NCBI GenBank assembly: GCA_947572235.1
Contig: CANPBB010000006.1
Coordinates: 1 to 59,082, forward strand
Reading direction: 5' to 3'
DNA: 59,082 nt
From: an uncultured Clostridia bacterium
Lineage (GTDB): Bacteria; Bacillota; Clostridia; Oscillospirales; Oscillospiraceae
In this document: piece by piece, positions 43,149 through 51,840 of the stretch
Numbering within the stretch: position 1 is the first letter of the stretch
How the letters are laid out: each line of letters starts with the position of its first letter
Notes under the pieces: generated by a model
Seen by the model: the letters and a program-made list of their open reading frames with translations, nothing else
Told to the model about the DNA's origin: nothing
Databases searched by the model: none
Program-made: the position numbers and the translations under genes

Positions 43149-43215
43149 TTACCGAAGGGGGCATTCCCCCCGCAGCCGCCGGCTTGCCGGCGGCAGAAAG
43201 AAAGGAGAATACATC

Positions 43216-43752
43216 ATGTCCCAATATGCCGGTACACAGACCGAGAAAAACCTGCTGGCCGCCTTTGCCGGGGAGTCCCAAGCCAGGAACAAGTATACCT
43301 ATTTCGCCTCCAAGGCCAAGAAGGAGGGCTTTGAGCAGATCGCCGCGCTGTTCCTCAAGACCGCCGACAATGAGAAGGAGCACGCCAAGCTGTGGTTCAA
43401 GGAGCTTGCCGGCATCGGCTCCACCGCGGAGAATTTAGCCGCCGCCGCCGACGGCGAGAACTATGAGTGGACGGATATGTATGAGGGCTTTGCCCGGACC
43501 GCCGAGGAGGAGGGCTTCCCTGAGCTGGCGGCGAAGTTCCGCGCCGTGGGGGAGATTGAGAAGCACCATGAGGAGAGATACCGCGCCCTGCTGAAAAATG
43601 TGGAGACGCAGGCGGTCTTTGCCAAGAGCGAGGTGAAGGTCTGGGAGTGCCGCAACTGCGGCCACATCGTGGTGGGCGAGAAGGCCCCCGAGGTGTGCCC
43701 CGTCTGTGCCCATCCGCAGGCGTACTTTGAGGTGCATGCGGAGAATTATTGA
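43216..43752 (+). CDS. Rubrerythrin
   Basis: 178 residues. A diiron four-helix bundle is followed by a C-terminal rubredoxin-like domain. Iron ligands are in [41 protein letters not shown] and [11 protein letters not shown]. The rubredoxin knot is [17 protein letters not shown] followed by [11 protein letters not shown]. It reduces hydrogen peroxide in anaerobes. AAAGGAG precedes the ATG. Confidence 0.95.
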   Translation: MSQYAGTQTEKNLLAAFAGESQARNKYTYFASKAKKEGFEQIAALFLKTADNEKEHAKLWFKELAGIGSTAENLAAAADGENYEWTDMYEGFARTAEEEGFPELAAKFRAVGEIEKHHEERYRALLKNVETQAVFAKSEVKVWECRNCGHIVVGEKAPEVCPVCAHPQAYFEVHAENY

Positions 43753-43762
43753 GCGGATATGA

Positions 43763-43797
43763 AAAAGGTGCTGTCCCAAAAGGGGACGGCACCTTTT
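43763..43797. terminator. Bidirectional terminator
   Basis: A stem of about 15 bp, AAAA loop and TTTT tail between rubrerythrin (+) and the acetyltransferase (-). Confidence 0.88.
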
Positions 43798-44268
43798 CTA
43801 ATGATGTTTTCCGCTCTCCCGGCGCTTCTCCATGACAAAGTTGGTCAGCATGACGCCGCGGCGCTGTACCTGCTGCGCTCGGATGAGCCGGTAGCCCCGG
43901 TGCTCGAAGAAGGGGCGGGCGGTGAGAGAGGCGTGGGCAACGAAGCGCGGCGCGTCTACCGCGGCCTCCAAGGCGTCACAGAGGGCGGTGGCGACGCCTT
44001 GGCGGAGGTGGCTGGGGTGGACATAGAGCCGGTCCAGATAGCCGGAGGCGTCCATGTCGGCAAAGCCTATGATCTCTCCCGCCTCCTCCGCCACAAGGGT
44101 CAGATGGGCGCGAAAGGAGCGGTCCCAAGCGGGGAGGTCCACCTCTCCGCCGACCCAGGCGTCCAGCTGCTCCGGGGCGTAGTCGGCGGCGTTTACGGTG
44201 CGGATGGTCTCCTGAAACAGTGCCGCCATTGCCGGACAGTCGCCGGAGGTGTACAGCCGCAGCTCCAT
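43798..44268 (-). CDS. GNAT-family N-acetyltransferase
   Basis: 156 residues. The acetyl-CoA loop is in LYVHPSHLRQGVATAL (about 93-108, a Q/R-x-x-G-x-A pattern), preceded by IIGFADMDASGYLDR and followed by ARPFFEHRGYRLI. It resembles the YafP-like group. The start at 44268 lies 2 bp from the SDR stop, so both are one transcript. The acceptor substrate is not predictable. Confidence 0.9.
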   Translation of the reverse strand: MELRLYTSGDCPAMAALFQETIRTVNAADYAPEQLDAWVGGEVDLPAWDRSFRAHLTLVAEEAGEIIGFADMDASGYLDRLYVHPSHLRQGVATALCDALEAAVDAPRFVAHASLTARPFFEHRGYRLIRAQQVQRRGVMLTNFVMEKRRESGKHH

Positions 44269-44270
44269 GG

Positions 44271-45008
44271 CTATACGATGAAGCCGCCGTCGGCGGTGAG
44301 CACCTGTCCGGTGAGGAAGGAGGCGCGGTCGTCGGCCAGGAAAGCCACGGCGTTGGCGATGTCCTCCGGGGTACCTAAACGCCCCACCGGGGTCTCCTCC
44401 GCCAGAGAGCGCAGAGTGTCCGCCCCCAGCACCTCCACCATGTCTGTGCGGATGACGCCGGGGGCCACGCAGTTGACCCGGATGCCAGAGGGGGCCAGCT
44501 CCATGGCTAAGGACCGGGTGAGGCCGATGAGGGCGGCCTTGGTGGCGGAGTAGGCCGCCTCGCAGGAGGCCCCCCGCTGTCCCCAGATGGAGGAGGTATT
44601 GATAATGCACCCCCGCTTCTCGTGGAGCATGGCGGGGAGCACCGCCTGAATGGTGTGGTAGGCCCCGTCCACGTTGACGGCGAAGATCCGCCGCCAGAAG
44701 GCGGGGGTCACGTCCTGAAACAGGTGCTGTTCGGCAATGCCGGCGTTGTTGACCAGCAGGGAAACCGGTCCCCCCAGCGCCGCCTCCGCCTGGCGGATGG
44801 CGGCGGTGACGGCCTCCCGGTCCGCCACGTCAGCCTGCACCACAGCGGCCCGACACCCCTCGCGCAGAAGCTGCTCCAGCAGGGAGCGGGCGCAGTCCTC
44901 CGCCCGCAGGTAGTGGATGGCCACGGCGTATCCCTCACGGGCCAGCCGGCAGGCCACCGCCCGGCCAATTCCGCGGGAGGAGCCGGTGATGAATGCGATT
45001 TTGTCCAT
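44271..45008 (-). CDS. SDR reductase, EF-P 5-aminopentanone reductase-like (YmfI)
   Basis: 245 residues. NADPH motif TGSSRGIGRA (about 8-17), NNAGIAEQ, active-site Ser in NTSSIWGQRGASCEAAYSAT with Tyr-x-x-x-Lys (YSATK), and APGVIRTDM. The SSIWGxxGASCE stretch is the hallmark of YmfI, which reduces the 5-aminopentanone group on elongation factor P in Bacillus; FabG-type enzymes read differently there. Assignment to that branch is by motif. Confidence 0.82.
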   Translation of the reverse strand: MDKIAFITGSSRGIGRAVACRLAREGYAVAIHYLRAEDCARSLLEQLLREGCRAAVVQADVADREAVTAAIRQAEAALGGPVSLLVNNAGIAEQHLFQDVTPAFWRRIFAVNVDGAYHTIQAVLPAMLHEKRGCIINTSSIWGQRGASCEAAYSATKAALIGLTRSLAMELAPSGIRVNCVAPGVIRTDMVEVLGADTLRSLAEETPVGRLGTPEDIANAVAFLADDRASFLTGQVLTADGGFIV

Positions 45009-45048
45009 GGGAAATACTCCCCCTTTTTTGAGATAGGAGACAGTCGGA

Positions 45049-45077
45049 ATTATAGCGGAGTTTTCAAGATTTGTAAA
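45049..45077 (-). promoter_or_regulatory. Promoter of the SDR-GNAT operon
   Basis: TTTACA and TATAAT on the minus strand with a 17-bp spacer, 40 bp before the SDR start. Confidence 0.85.
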
Positions 45078-45102
45078 GGGCTTGAAAGAGCTCGGCTTTT
45101 TT

Positions 45103-45131
45103 TTGCACTGCCGGCGGTTTTGTGGTATGAT
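45103..45131 (+). promoter_or_regulatory. Promoter of the GH25 gene
   Basis: TTGCAC and TATGAT with a 17-bp spacer, 32 bp before the ATG. Confidence 0.8.
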
Positions 45132-45163
45132 AGGGAAAATTGTCGAATGGGGAGGAAGGTACC

Positions 45164-46084
45164 ATGTATGATGGGCGGGCCGGGTTGGAGCTGAAGGAGC
45201 GGACGGTGGCAGGGACGCCGGGGCCGGTTCGAGGGGGCGGCCTGAGCGTTCTGGCGCTGGTGATCTCTGTCTTGGCGCTGGTGATGGCCGGCGCGGCGCT
45301 GTTTCTTGTTTTGCGGGAGCCTGAGGGGCCGGAGGCGCCTCCCGATATTCCGGCGGAGGAGCCGGTGACGTTCCCCTTTGGGGACATGCTGTTGACGCCG
45401 CTGGAGGGGATGCCCCTCAACCCCTACCAGCGGGAGGGGTTTTTCAGGGATGAGCGGGGGCGGGCCGCCTATGAGGCGGAGGGGCGGCAGGCCAAGGCGG
45501 GGATTGATGTGTCCAAGTATCAGGGCGACATCGACTGGACGGCGGTGGCCGGGGACGGCATTGACTTTGCCATGCTTCGTCTGGGCTATCGGGGCTACAG
45601 CGAGGGCGGGCTGTTTTTGGATCAGACCTTCGCGCAAAACCTTCAGGGGGCGCTGGATGCCGGGCTGGAGGTGGGGGTCTACTTCTTCTCCCAGGCCATC
45701 ACCCCCGAGGAGGCGGAGGAGGAGGCGGACTATGTGCTGAGTGTGCTGGACGGGCAGGCGCTGGCCCTCCCCATCGCCTTTGACTGGGAGCCGATCCATA
45801 ACAGTGAGGCCCGCACCGACGGCCTAAATGGGGAGATGCTGACCCGCTGCGCCGCCGCCTTCTGCAAGCGGGTTGAGGATGCGGGCTACCGGCCGGCGGT
45901 CTATTTTAATCAGACCCAGGGGTATCTCCACTACGATCTGCGGCAATTGACGGACTATGAGCTGTGGCTGGCGGAGTATGGCGCCGCGCCGGATTTTTAT
46001 TACCACTTTGATCTGTGGCAGTATTCGCAGAGCGGCAGCGTGGCGGGGATCCAGGGGGATGTGGATTTGGATTTGTGGTTTTGA
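45164..46084 (+). CDS. Membrane-anchored GH25 lysozyme
   Basis: 306 residues. A cytoplasmic leader of about 24, one helix (about 25-48, LALVISVLALVMAGAALFLV) and a Pro/Glu-rich stalk precede a GH25 muramidase domain (about 115-306). Catalytic residues are in AGIDVSKYQGDIDW (first Asp) and AFDWEP (Asp/Glu pair). YFFSQAITPEEAEEEADY and DLWQYSQSGSVAGI are usual for the fold. It cleaves the glycan of peptidoglycan. GGGGAGGAAGG precedes the ATG. Confidence 0.92.
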   Translation: MYDGRAGLELKERTVAGTPGPVRGGGLSVLALVISVLALVMAGAALFLVLREPEGPEAPPDIPAEEPVTFPFGDMLLTPLEGMPLNPYQREGFFRDERGRAAYEAEGRQAKAGIDVSKYQGDIDWTAVAGDGIDFAMLRLGYRGYSEGGLFLDQTFAQNLQGALDAGLEVGVYFFSQAITPEEAEEEADYVLSVLDGQALALPIAFDWEPIHNSEARTDGLNGEMLTRCAAAFCKRVEDAGYRPAVYFNQTQGYLHYDLRQLTDYELWLAEYGAAPDFYYHFDLWQYSQSGSVAGIQGDVDLDLWF

Positions 46085-46820
46085 CGGTGAAAAAAAGAAA
46101 GCGATTTTAAGGGGACGCTGTGGACGCGGCCGGTATGTGGGCGGTTATTGCGGCACCACCGATTTTGAGCTTTAGAGGGGGCTTGCCAAAGGCGCACCGG
46201 AAGCAAAGAAACCGCTGCGTCAGCAATATCGAAAATCAGGTGATATTCTGGTTTCCGGCAGGCGCTCCTTTCATCGCCGTTTTGTGGATGTCGCGGGGCT
46301 GGGGACTAACGCTGTGCCCGCCACATGAGCCCGTGAGCTGCTCCGCAAAATAGATGCCGGCGGGAAGACCGGCATGAGGTTTTATCTGCGGCGCTGGATG
46401 CGGCCAGCGGCGGGGATGTCAAAGCGTATTTGCTGCGGCAGTATCCGGAAGCGGAAGTGCGGGCACAAGTTTGGTACGGTTCAGTGTGAAAACAGCCCGG
46501 CGGTCCTAAAAATGTTCTCAACACTTTTCGCAAACTTCCATGAACGTGCTGTATGTACGCGGAAAGGACTGATTTGGGTGTGTGGACGGGTAAGGTTGCT
46601 GACGGGCTGAAAGGGCTTGCACAGAAGTATGCTTCTAAAAACGCGGCTATTCCCCAAGATGAATACGAAGGACCCTGCTACGATACCATGACCTATGACA
46701 AGTTCGCAGGCGGTATCGGGGAGGCCCCGCAGCGGCATTGCTGTATGGTGGATGTAGTGGGGTAATGTTATACCAAGATATTAGAGTGGACGAAAAGCTG
46801 GCAACTGCTCTGCGTTTTTG
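46085..46820. other. Degenerate, probably formerly coding stretch
   Basis: About 735 bp with no intact gene. Short coding-like pieces occur on plus, for example 46379-46489 (VLSAALDAASGG with AYLLRQYPEAEV) and about 46553-46765 (GLAQKYASKNAA), broken by stops and frame changes. I cannot assign them. No terminal repeats were found. Confidence 0.45.
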
Positions 46821-46849
46821 TTGCATTTTGTCATTTATAGGGTTATAAT
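46821..46849 (+). promoter_or_regulatory. Promoter of the 180-residue secreted-protein gene
   Basis: TTGCAT and TATAAT with a 17-bp spacer. It gives a leader of about 150 nt that contains a possible 35-codon frame at 46883-46990. Confidence 0.75.
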
Positions 46850-47006
46850 AGTTGGCAGCATGATTGGGAAGAGGTGATCCCCATGCAGAAGTTTTCTTGC
46901 ATCTCCAAATCGCCGCTCTCATATCAGCACCAGCATAGGCGGGGGAAAGCTTGCAGGCGTATCTGCCTAAATCAGGCCACGCAAACTTGATCAAAGGAGT
47001 ATCTAT

Positions 47007-47549
47007 TTGAAAACGAGCAAAAAAGTAAGAATCGCGTTGACGGGTATCCTATTGCTCGCTATACTGATCGTTCTCGTGTCGCTGTATCCCAAAGCATCCG
47101 CTGTTTATCGGATAAAAAACTATACTCCCACAGAGCAGGAGCAGGAGATCTATGAGCACACCCTAAACCGGTTTCTTGAAGATGACGAGCTTTTGATTTG
47201 CAGCCAGATCGAGGCTGTGCCCTGTACGATTGTCAGCTATAAGTGGAGCAGGACCCATGGCGTTTTTAACAGCGCGGTATTGATCTATAGGCCCGGCTCT
47301 CCTCTTAAACAGGGGACTATAATAGAACTGCCCCAGCCTCAAGTCAACGCCATGGGCAAGCCGGGAGATATTGAAGATATGCACCTTAGTTGGGATGGCT
47401 TAACGCTCAGCTATATTTGCAGGTTTGATAATAAGATCAACCAACAGGGCTTTCCGTACCCGGAGGAACATCCGTTGGGAACTTATTACTATACTACCAA
47501 TCTTTTGACCGGCGAGACTGCGGAGCGATTTGTGCCAGAAGAATCTTAG
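47007..47549 (+). CDS. Membrane-anchored protein with a novel C-terminal domain
   Basis: 180 residues; TTG start with AAAGGAG 7 bp upstream. One N-terminal helix (about 9-28) anchors an extracellular part. The C-terminal 90 residues (LIYRPGSPL, WDGLTLSYICRFD, GTYYYTTNLLTGETAERF) match the end of the next gene's product (16 of 20 identical over the last block). No known family recognised. The DNA is lower in GC than most of the window. The two genes are 32 bp apart and probably co-transcribed. Confidence 0.75.
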   Translation: MKTSKKVRIALTGILLLAILIVLVSLYPKASAVYRIKNYTPTEQEQEIYEHTLNRFLEDDELLICSQIEAVPCTIVSYKWSRTHGVFNSAVLIYRPGSPLKQGTIIELPQPQVNAMGKPGDIEDMHLSWDGLTLSYICRFDNKINQQGFPYPEEHPLGTYYYTTNLLTGETAERFVPEES

Positions 47550-47581
47550 ACGATATTTGCGTTAGATAAGGAGATACGCAT

Positions 47582-48685
47582 ATGAAACGAATCCTATCTG
47601 TCTTAACAGCTATTTTATTATGCGCTGCCTTGATTCCTGTAGCCGCCGCCGAGAACAGGGACTTGCAGAGCCAAGCGGAGTCGGCCTCTCAGCTGGAGGC
47701 GTTGGGGCTCTTTATGGGACGGGGAAAAAACGAAGATAACACAACGGACTTTGCCCTGAATGAGCCCTTGAACCGGGCGGAAGCGGTGACTATGCTGGTT
47801 CGGGCTCTTGGCCGGGGAGCGGAAGCCGAAGCCTGTGAGAAGGCACACCCTTTCACCGATGTGCCCTCTTGGGCTGACGGGTATATATCCTGCGCCTATG
47901 CCGCTGAGCTTGCTATGGGCCTCTCCGACACAGAATTTGGCGCGTCGGATACCGCTTCCGGAGCGATGTACGCAACATTGCTCCTCCGGGCTTTAGGCTA
48001 TTCTGAGGGTGTGGGAAAAGACTTTGTCTGGGATAACCCTTGGAATTTAGCGGAGAACTGCGGCATCGTGCCTGCCGGAGTCAATCGGGAGGAATTTCTT
48101 CGGGCTGACGCGGTGGCAATGACAAGCGCGGCGCTGTTCGCCTATGAGAAGGGCCGTACAGAAACCTTGGCGGACACGCTGATTGCGAAGGGGACGTTTA
48201 CGAAGGAGCAGTTTGAAACGGCCTTCCCCGGCAGCGCTCCTGCGCCCACAGGGCCGGATCAGACGGAAACATCTGCTGAGGAGCGGGCGCTTTATCAGGC
48301 AGAGTTGGCAAAACTGGCCATAGATGGCCTGTGGTGCGATTTTGACTATACGGAAACGGAGCTATGCACGGTTGTAAACGCATCCTATAGCGGCGGCTCT
48401 CGCGGAACATTCTATGGCCTTCATTTGATCTACAAACCAAGCTCCCCATTAGGTGTCAAGCGGATAGACCTCCCCCTGCCGCTGCGGAGCAACAGCGGCG
48501 CAAACGCGCAGGCAACCAATGTGGCCATCACCGCTGACGGCAAAACCCTGACGTACTCATTCCATTTTGATGAGACCCTCATCAACTTTGTTACCGATGA
48601 GGTCATGCAGGAGGCGGGGACGTACTATTACACAACGGACCTCCTGACCGGCATAACGACAGAGCGTTTTGCCCCGAAGGATTGA
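47582..48685 (+). CDS. Secreted SLH-domain protein with the same C-terminal domain
   Basis: 367 residues. Signal peptide 1-23 (AILLCAALIPVAAA). SLH-type repeats occupy about 30-210 (FALNEPLNRAEAVTMLVRAL, HPFTDVPSWADGYISCAY, REEFLRADAVAMTSAALFA). A Pro/Thr linker follows (about 220-235), then the domain shared with the preceding gene (about 240-367, LIYKPSSPL, DGKTLTYSFHFD, GTYYYTTDLLTGITTERF). SLH units bind wall polymers, so the shared domain is displayed at the surface. Function unknown. Confidence 0.85.
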   Translation: MKRILSVLTAILLCAALIPVAAAENRDLQSQAESASQLEALGLFMGRGKNEDNTTDFALNEPLNRAEAVTMLVRALGRGAEAEACEKAHPFTDVPSWADGYISCAYAAELAMGLSDTEFGASDTASGAMYATLLLRALGYSEGVGKDFVWDNPWNLAENCGIVPAGVNREEFLRADAVAMTSAALFAYEKGRTETLADTLIAKGTFTKEQFETAFPGSAPAPTGPDQTETSAEERALYQAELAKLAIDGLWCDFDYTETELCTVVNASYSGGSRGTFYGLHLIYKPSSPLGVKRIDLPLPLRSNSGANAQATNVAITADGKTLTYSFHFDETLINFVTDEVMQEAGTYYYTTDLLTGITTERFAPKD

Positions 48686-48719
48686 GCGGTCTCCATATCA
48701 TTGCCGTATCAGCGTTCCA

Positions 48720-49922
48720 TCAGCAGTACCCGCCGAAATCCCCTTTCGGCGGGTACTGCTTGCTTTTTGCAGGCCAAGGGCAATCACGCCATTGTCCGTT
48801 GCCCTGTCCGGCTTTCCCAGTCAATAGGTCCGCAGCGGCATCTGCAAGACAGCCCAAGTAGCTTTCCGCGGAGCTGTCACCACACAGCAGCTTCCACATC
48901 AGACCACCAAAAAGATAAGACTGGGCAAACTCACGCCAACTATGCAGTTCTTTCGTAACCTTCTGGGAGAGTTCCCATAGAATACCAGCGGCCTCGCTTT
49001 CTGTGAGCCAGCCTAAATAGCATCCCCAGCGTGTCAGCATCGCCGCTCGGCCAACGTCCCACCCAGCCATAAAGTTGGGGGCATACCGGCCCTTATACCG
49101 CTGCGCAAACCGCCACGCCCGACTGGCAGACTCACGATCCTCCCCGTCCATCGCTTCGTCCATCAGTTCCTCCGGTGAAGATGCCTCGCTATAAAGCTGA
49201 TACCGCAGGATATATCCCTCCTGCGCCAGATAACGGATCATATCCAGCAAGCCGCTCCGGCCGTCTATCCCCCAAGAGCGGCGTACAAGGGACACCATTT
49301 TCTGTTCCATCACGGGGATATGCGCCTCCACATCCATACTGTCCAAATTGTGGCTGTTGAGAGTCGATAAAATGCCTGACAGCAGGATGCCAAAGCGCTC
49401 CCATTTCGCATCGTCCTTTTGATATAAAATCGCTTCTGGCTCAGGCATGGACGCAAGCCGGGCCATGGCTTCTTCCAAAGCGGCATAGAGCTTTTCTTCC
49501 AGCGACAGGTCGAAGGGAAGCTCGCTCCCATTGTCCGCGTCTTCCATTTCCAGCGTCTCCAAAGCCGCCGCAAGCACGCCCATATCTTCTCCGAAAAGAC
49601 GCTCCATCAAGTCCTCGGCAGCAGATGAAGCTGCTTCAGCAACCTTGTCATTTACCATCTTTTGCAGCACTTCCCCATTGACTGCCATTTGAGCCATACT
49701 GTCTGGCCCAAATGCCTGCCCAAGAATGTCCACTTGACGCTGCGCGTCAACGGAAGTCCGATTTTCAACTTCGGCGGCAGATGCAGATGCGCCTTTTTCA
49801 GAGCCGGGAACCTCGATTTCATTGATTCGCCTTTCGGTTTTTTCCACGGCTTCTTTCACAGAATCAAGCGCCTGCTCCTTTGCTTGCTGTGCCCGTTTCA
49901 TAATCTCGTTTATATCAAACAT
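48720..49922 (-). CDS. DUF1266 domain protein with coiled-coil N-terminus
   Basis: 400 residues, no signal peptide. The N-terminus (1-60) is a charged helix (IMKRAQQAKEQALDSVKEA), followed by an acidic helical region. About 210-360 fit DUF1266: RRSWGIDGRSGLLDMIRYLA, RAWRFAQRYKGR, WDVGRAAMLTRWGCYLGWL and LHSWREFAQSYLFGGLMWK. DUF1266 proteins have no known activity but often sit with secreted-effector or surface genes. It is last in a three-gene operon with a TetR operator upstream. The final codons lie in a terminator stem. Confidence 0.8.
   Translation of the reverse strand: MFDINEIMKRAQQAKEQALDSVKEAVEKTERRINEIEVPGSEKGASASAAEVENRTSVDAQRQVDILGQAFGPDSMAQMAVNGEVLQKMVNDKVAEAASSAAEDLMERLFGEDMGVLAAALETLEMEDADNGSELPFDLSLEEKLYAALEEAMARLASMPEPEAILYQKDDAKWERFGILLSGILSTLNSHNLDSMDVEAHIPVMEQKMVSLVRRSWGIDGRSGLLDMIRYLAQEGYILRYQLYSEASSPEELMDEAMDGEDRESASRAWRFAQRYKGRYAPNFMAGWDVGRAAMLTRWGCYLGWLTESEAAGILWELSQKVTKELHSWREFAQSYLFGGLMWKLLCGDSSAESYLGCLADAAADLLTGKAGQGNGQWRDCPWPAKSKQYPPKGDFGGYC
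48722..48769. terminator. Strong terminator between convergent genes
   Basis: A perfect 17-bp stem, 5-base loop and a GCTTTTTGC tail. It also encodes the C-terminal residues of the minus-strand DUF1266 gene. Confidence 0.9.
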
Positions 49923-50095
49923 TTTTTATTCTCCTTGTCTCGGGGGGGCGGATGCCGTGCCGCGGCTTTTTGGTAACGCGCAAATCGCGTTTTAATCCGT
50001 CGCGGGACTGCTTCTATGAAGTGAAAGCACAGATTGCCAAATAGAAACACCATCATAAGGGACAGCAGGGACGCTCCTTTTCCTCCTATCGGCAT
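49910..50095 (-). CDS. Small single-helix membrane protein
   Basis: 61 residues with one helix (about 9-28, LLSLMMVFLFGNLCFHFIEA) and a long, very basic C-terminal tail (RRIKTRFARYQKAAARHPPP). GTGAGG lies 7 bp before the ATG. It begins 9 bp after the 161-residue gene and overlaps the DUF1266 start by 13 bp, so it is likely translated. No family recognised. Confidence 0.6.
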   Translation of the reverse strand: MPIGGKGASLLSLMMVFLFGNLCFHFIEAVPRRIKTRFARYQKAAARHPPPRDKENKKCLI

Positions 50096-50104
50096 CTTTT
50101 TGCC

Positions 50105-50590
50105 TCACTTTGTTGCAAAACGGTTCATAAAGAAGTCGGTAAAAGCGGCCAGCTCCTCTTCCTGTGATACATAAACATACAGCTTTTCATCTTCCAGCCA
50201 GTCGTAGGCATTGATGCCGATGTACCCCTTTTTGTCCGGGTAGATGATGAACGCATCGGTAGGGTACGTATTTCGATAGGCTTTCAAAATTTCAGAGCGG
50301 CGATAGTACGTCGGATCGCCGCAGCCAGAAAGATCAGGGATTGTGGGAACGACCACAATTGTCTGGCCGGCTTCGTTCCAGCCGACAATTAGATTGCCAA
50401 TTTTGGTTTTGCTTCCATGGACAAATCCATAGTTGAAACGGCCCACATCCTCGGTATATCCGAAAATCAGCCTGTATTTGTCCCCATCTTCGACGGCTTG
50501 GTTAAATAGGGCACGCATTTTCTTCGCATTTGCGCTGCTCTTTTCCATGTCAATTTCGGGCCCCTTAAATAGTTTACTAAAAAATCCCAT
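50105..50590 (-). CDS. Unknown 161-residue cytoplasmic protein
   Basis: A mixed alpha/beta protein starting MGFFSKLFKG, a short amphipathic start that could touch membrane. Other pieces are NAKKMRALFNQAVEDGDKY, NLIVGWNEAGQTIVVVPTIP and FIIYPDKKGYIGINAYDWLE. No family recognised. Two ATGs are adjacent (50593 and 50590); the second is 7 bp from GGAGG. It is the first gene of the operon below the TetR operator. Confidence 0.7.
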   Translation of the reverse strand: MGFFSKLFKGPEIDMEKSSANAKKMRALFNQAVEDGDKYRLIFGYTEDVGRFNYGFVHGSKTKIGNLIVGWNEAGQTIVVVPTIPDLSGCGDPTYYRRSEILKAYRNTYPTDAFIIYPDKKGYIGINAYDWLEDEKLYVYVSQEEELAAFTDFFMNRFATK

Positions 50591-50706
50591 CATTTTTCCT
50601 CCCAATATCTTAGATGTTTTTATATGAAACTGAATTGGGCGGTACCCACAGTATCATAAATGAATCTTGTTTTCTCTTTTGCGTTTTGGTTTAGTTCCCA
50701 TCGGCT

Positions 50707-50742
50707 AAAATAAAAATAAATAATTAAATTTGTCTTTATTTT
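50707..50742. promoter_or_regulatory. 36-bp AT-rich palindrome, copy 2 (operator)
   Basis: Starts AAAATAAAAATAAAT and ends CTTTATTTT. Its reverse complement matches copy 1 (51451-51486) at 30 of 36 positions. It lies 117 bp upstream of the unknown three-gene operon. Confidence 0.75.
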
Positions 50743-50785
50743 GATGGAAACAACATCCGCCTGAATATGGGGCCAAAACCGATAT

Positions 50786-51433
50786 TCAGACGGATGTTCT
50801 CCTTCCCATTACGCAAGAGGCAGACTCCGCTTTTAATTTTTCCAGAGCATCCACAATAGCGTTTATTTGAAAGTCAACTGTCTCATCGGCCGCCTCGGGA
50901 ACAAACAAAGGCAATGTATTAGGGATCGCCCTGCGGACAACCATCACTGTCAGACTCAAATTTGTGAATAAATTGACCCTTGCCGCGTCTGCCTTGATAC
51001 CAAAGTTTTCTAATATTTCTCCAAAAAGGCGGAGCTGTTTTTGACGGAACGTTTGATAGCTTTCCTTTGACAGCCGTTTGAAAATAAGCTGCTGCTCCTC
51101 AATCGTTAAAACGGCAATGCCATTTTCCTCTCCGTTGCAGCAGGCATAGAGGAATTGTTTTACGGCACTACGCCAGCTTAAAGCAGGGTCAGCCATCAGC
51201 CTTTGCACTTGCTCAATAATTTTTGGCTGCTGCAAGTACAGCGTTTCAACGATCAAATCTTCTTTCGTCGCAAAAAAAGAATAAAAGAAAGTTCTTGAAA
51301 TACCGACTTTTTTATATATTTGCTCCACAGTAGTATGCTGTATACCTTGTTTTGCCATCAGTTCAAGGCCAACTGCAACAAGTTCCCTTTTGATGCGCTC
51401 CCTATCCTCCTCAGAATAAGCTACCTTCGGCAT
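50786..51433 (-). CDS. TetR-family regulator
   Basis: 215 residues. The DNA-binding part is clear: LVAVGLELMAKQGIQHTTVE, then IYKKVGISRTFFYSFFATKE (about 38-57). The C-terminal domain is not assignable. The start at 51433 follows AAGGCGG; the frame is open 10 codons further. A 17-bp inverted repeat (50752-50768 with 50782-50798) overlaps its 3' end and may act in RNA processing or termination. Two palindromes flank the gene, one in its own leader, so it probably represses itself and the operon beyond. Confidence 0.9.
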   Translation of the reverse strand: MPKVAYSEEDRERIKRELVAVGLELMAKQGIQHTTVEQIYKKVGISRTFFYSFFATKEDLIVETLYLQQPKIIEQVQRLMADPALSWRSAVKQFLYACCNGEENGIAVLTIEEQQLIFKRLSKESYQTFRQKQLRLFGEILENFGIKADAARVNLFTNLSLTVMVVRRAIPNTLPLFVPEAADETVDFQINAIVDALEKLKAESASCVMGRRTSV

Positions 51434-51450
51434 GCGCCACCGCCTTTCTG

Positions 51451-51486
51451 AAAATAAAAACAAATTTATTAGTTTGGTTTTATTTT
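51451..51486. promoter_or_regulatory. 36-bp AT-rich palindrome, copy 1 (operator)
   Basis: Near-perfect palindrome AAAATAAAAACAAATTTA with TTTGGTTTTATTTT, 18 bp upstream of the TetR start. Likely autoregulatory. Confidence 0.75.
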
Positions 51487-51840
51487 AACATATTCCGCAG
51501 CATAACGCAAGAGCGGGATGTTATAAGCCCGATGTTTTCAAACGCGATACTTTCAAGATCCGCGTGCTTTTATTATGTCCGAACGGAAAGGCAGGACGTC
51601 ATATGTGCCATGTTTTGCGGCTGCCGCCGAAACAGCGGCGAGCTGAACAGCTCAAATCAAATGTATGATTCCCGAATTTTTCATTCGAAAATCATAACAA
51701 GCAATTCGGGTATGGCCATACTCCGAAATTTTGCCGGACTTGGGCGCGCAAAAATGCTTGTTGGGGAGCCTTCCCAAATCCGGCTCTTTGGGACATTTTC
51801 ATATGCTCCCTATAAAACAGACAGCAAAAAATATCGGAGA
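51487..51840. other. AT-rich stretch without an intact gene
   Basis: About 350 bp of lower GC than the flanks. An open frame continues through it into the recombinase fragment, but has no ribosome site and no recognisable domain before 51841. It contains a spaced inverted repeat around 51667-51731 (cccgaattt and aaatttcggg-like arms). Confidence 0.35.

Noticed and set aside
46883..46990. A 35-codon frame in the leader of the 180-residue gene
   Set aside because: There is a fair ribosome site (AGAGGTG), but the peptide has no signal or motif and no attenuator structure was seen; support is too thin.
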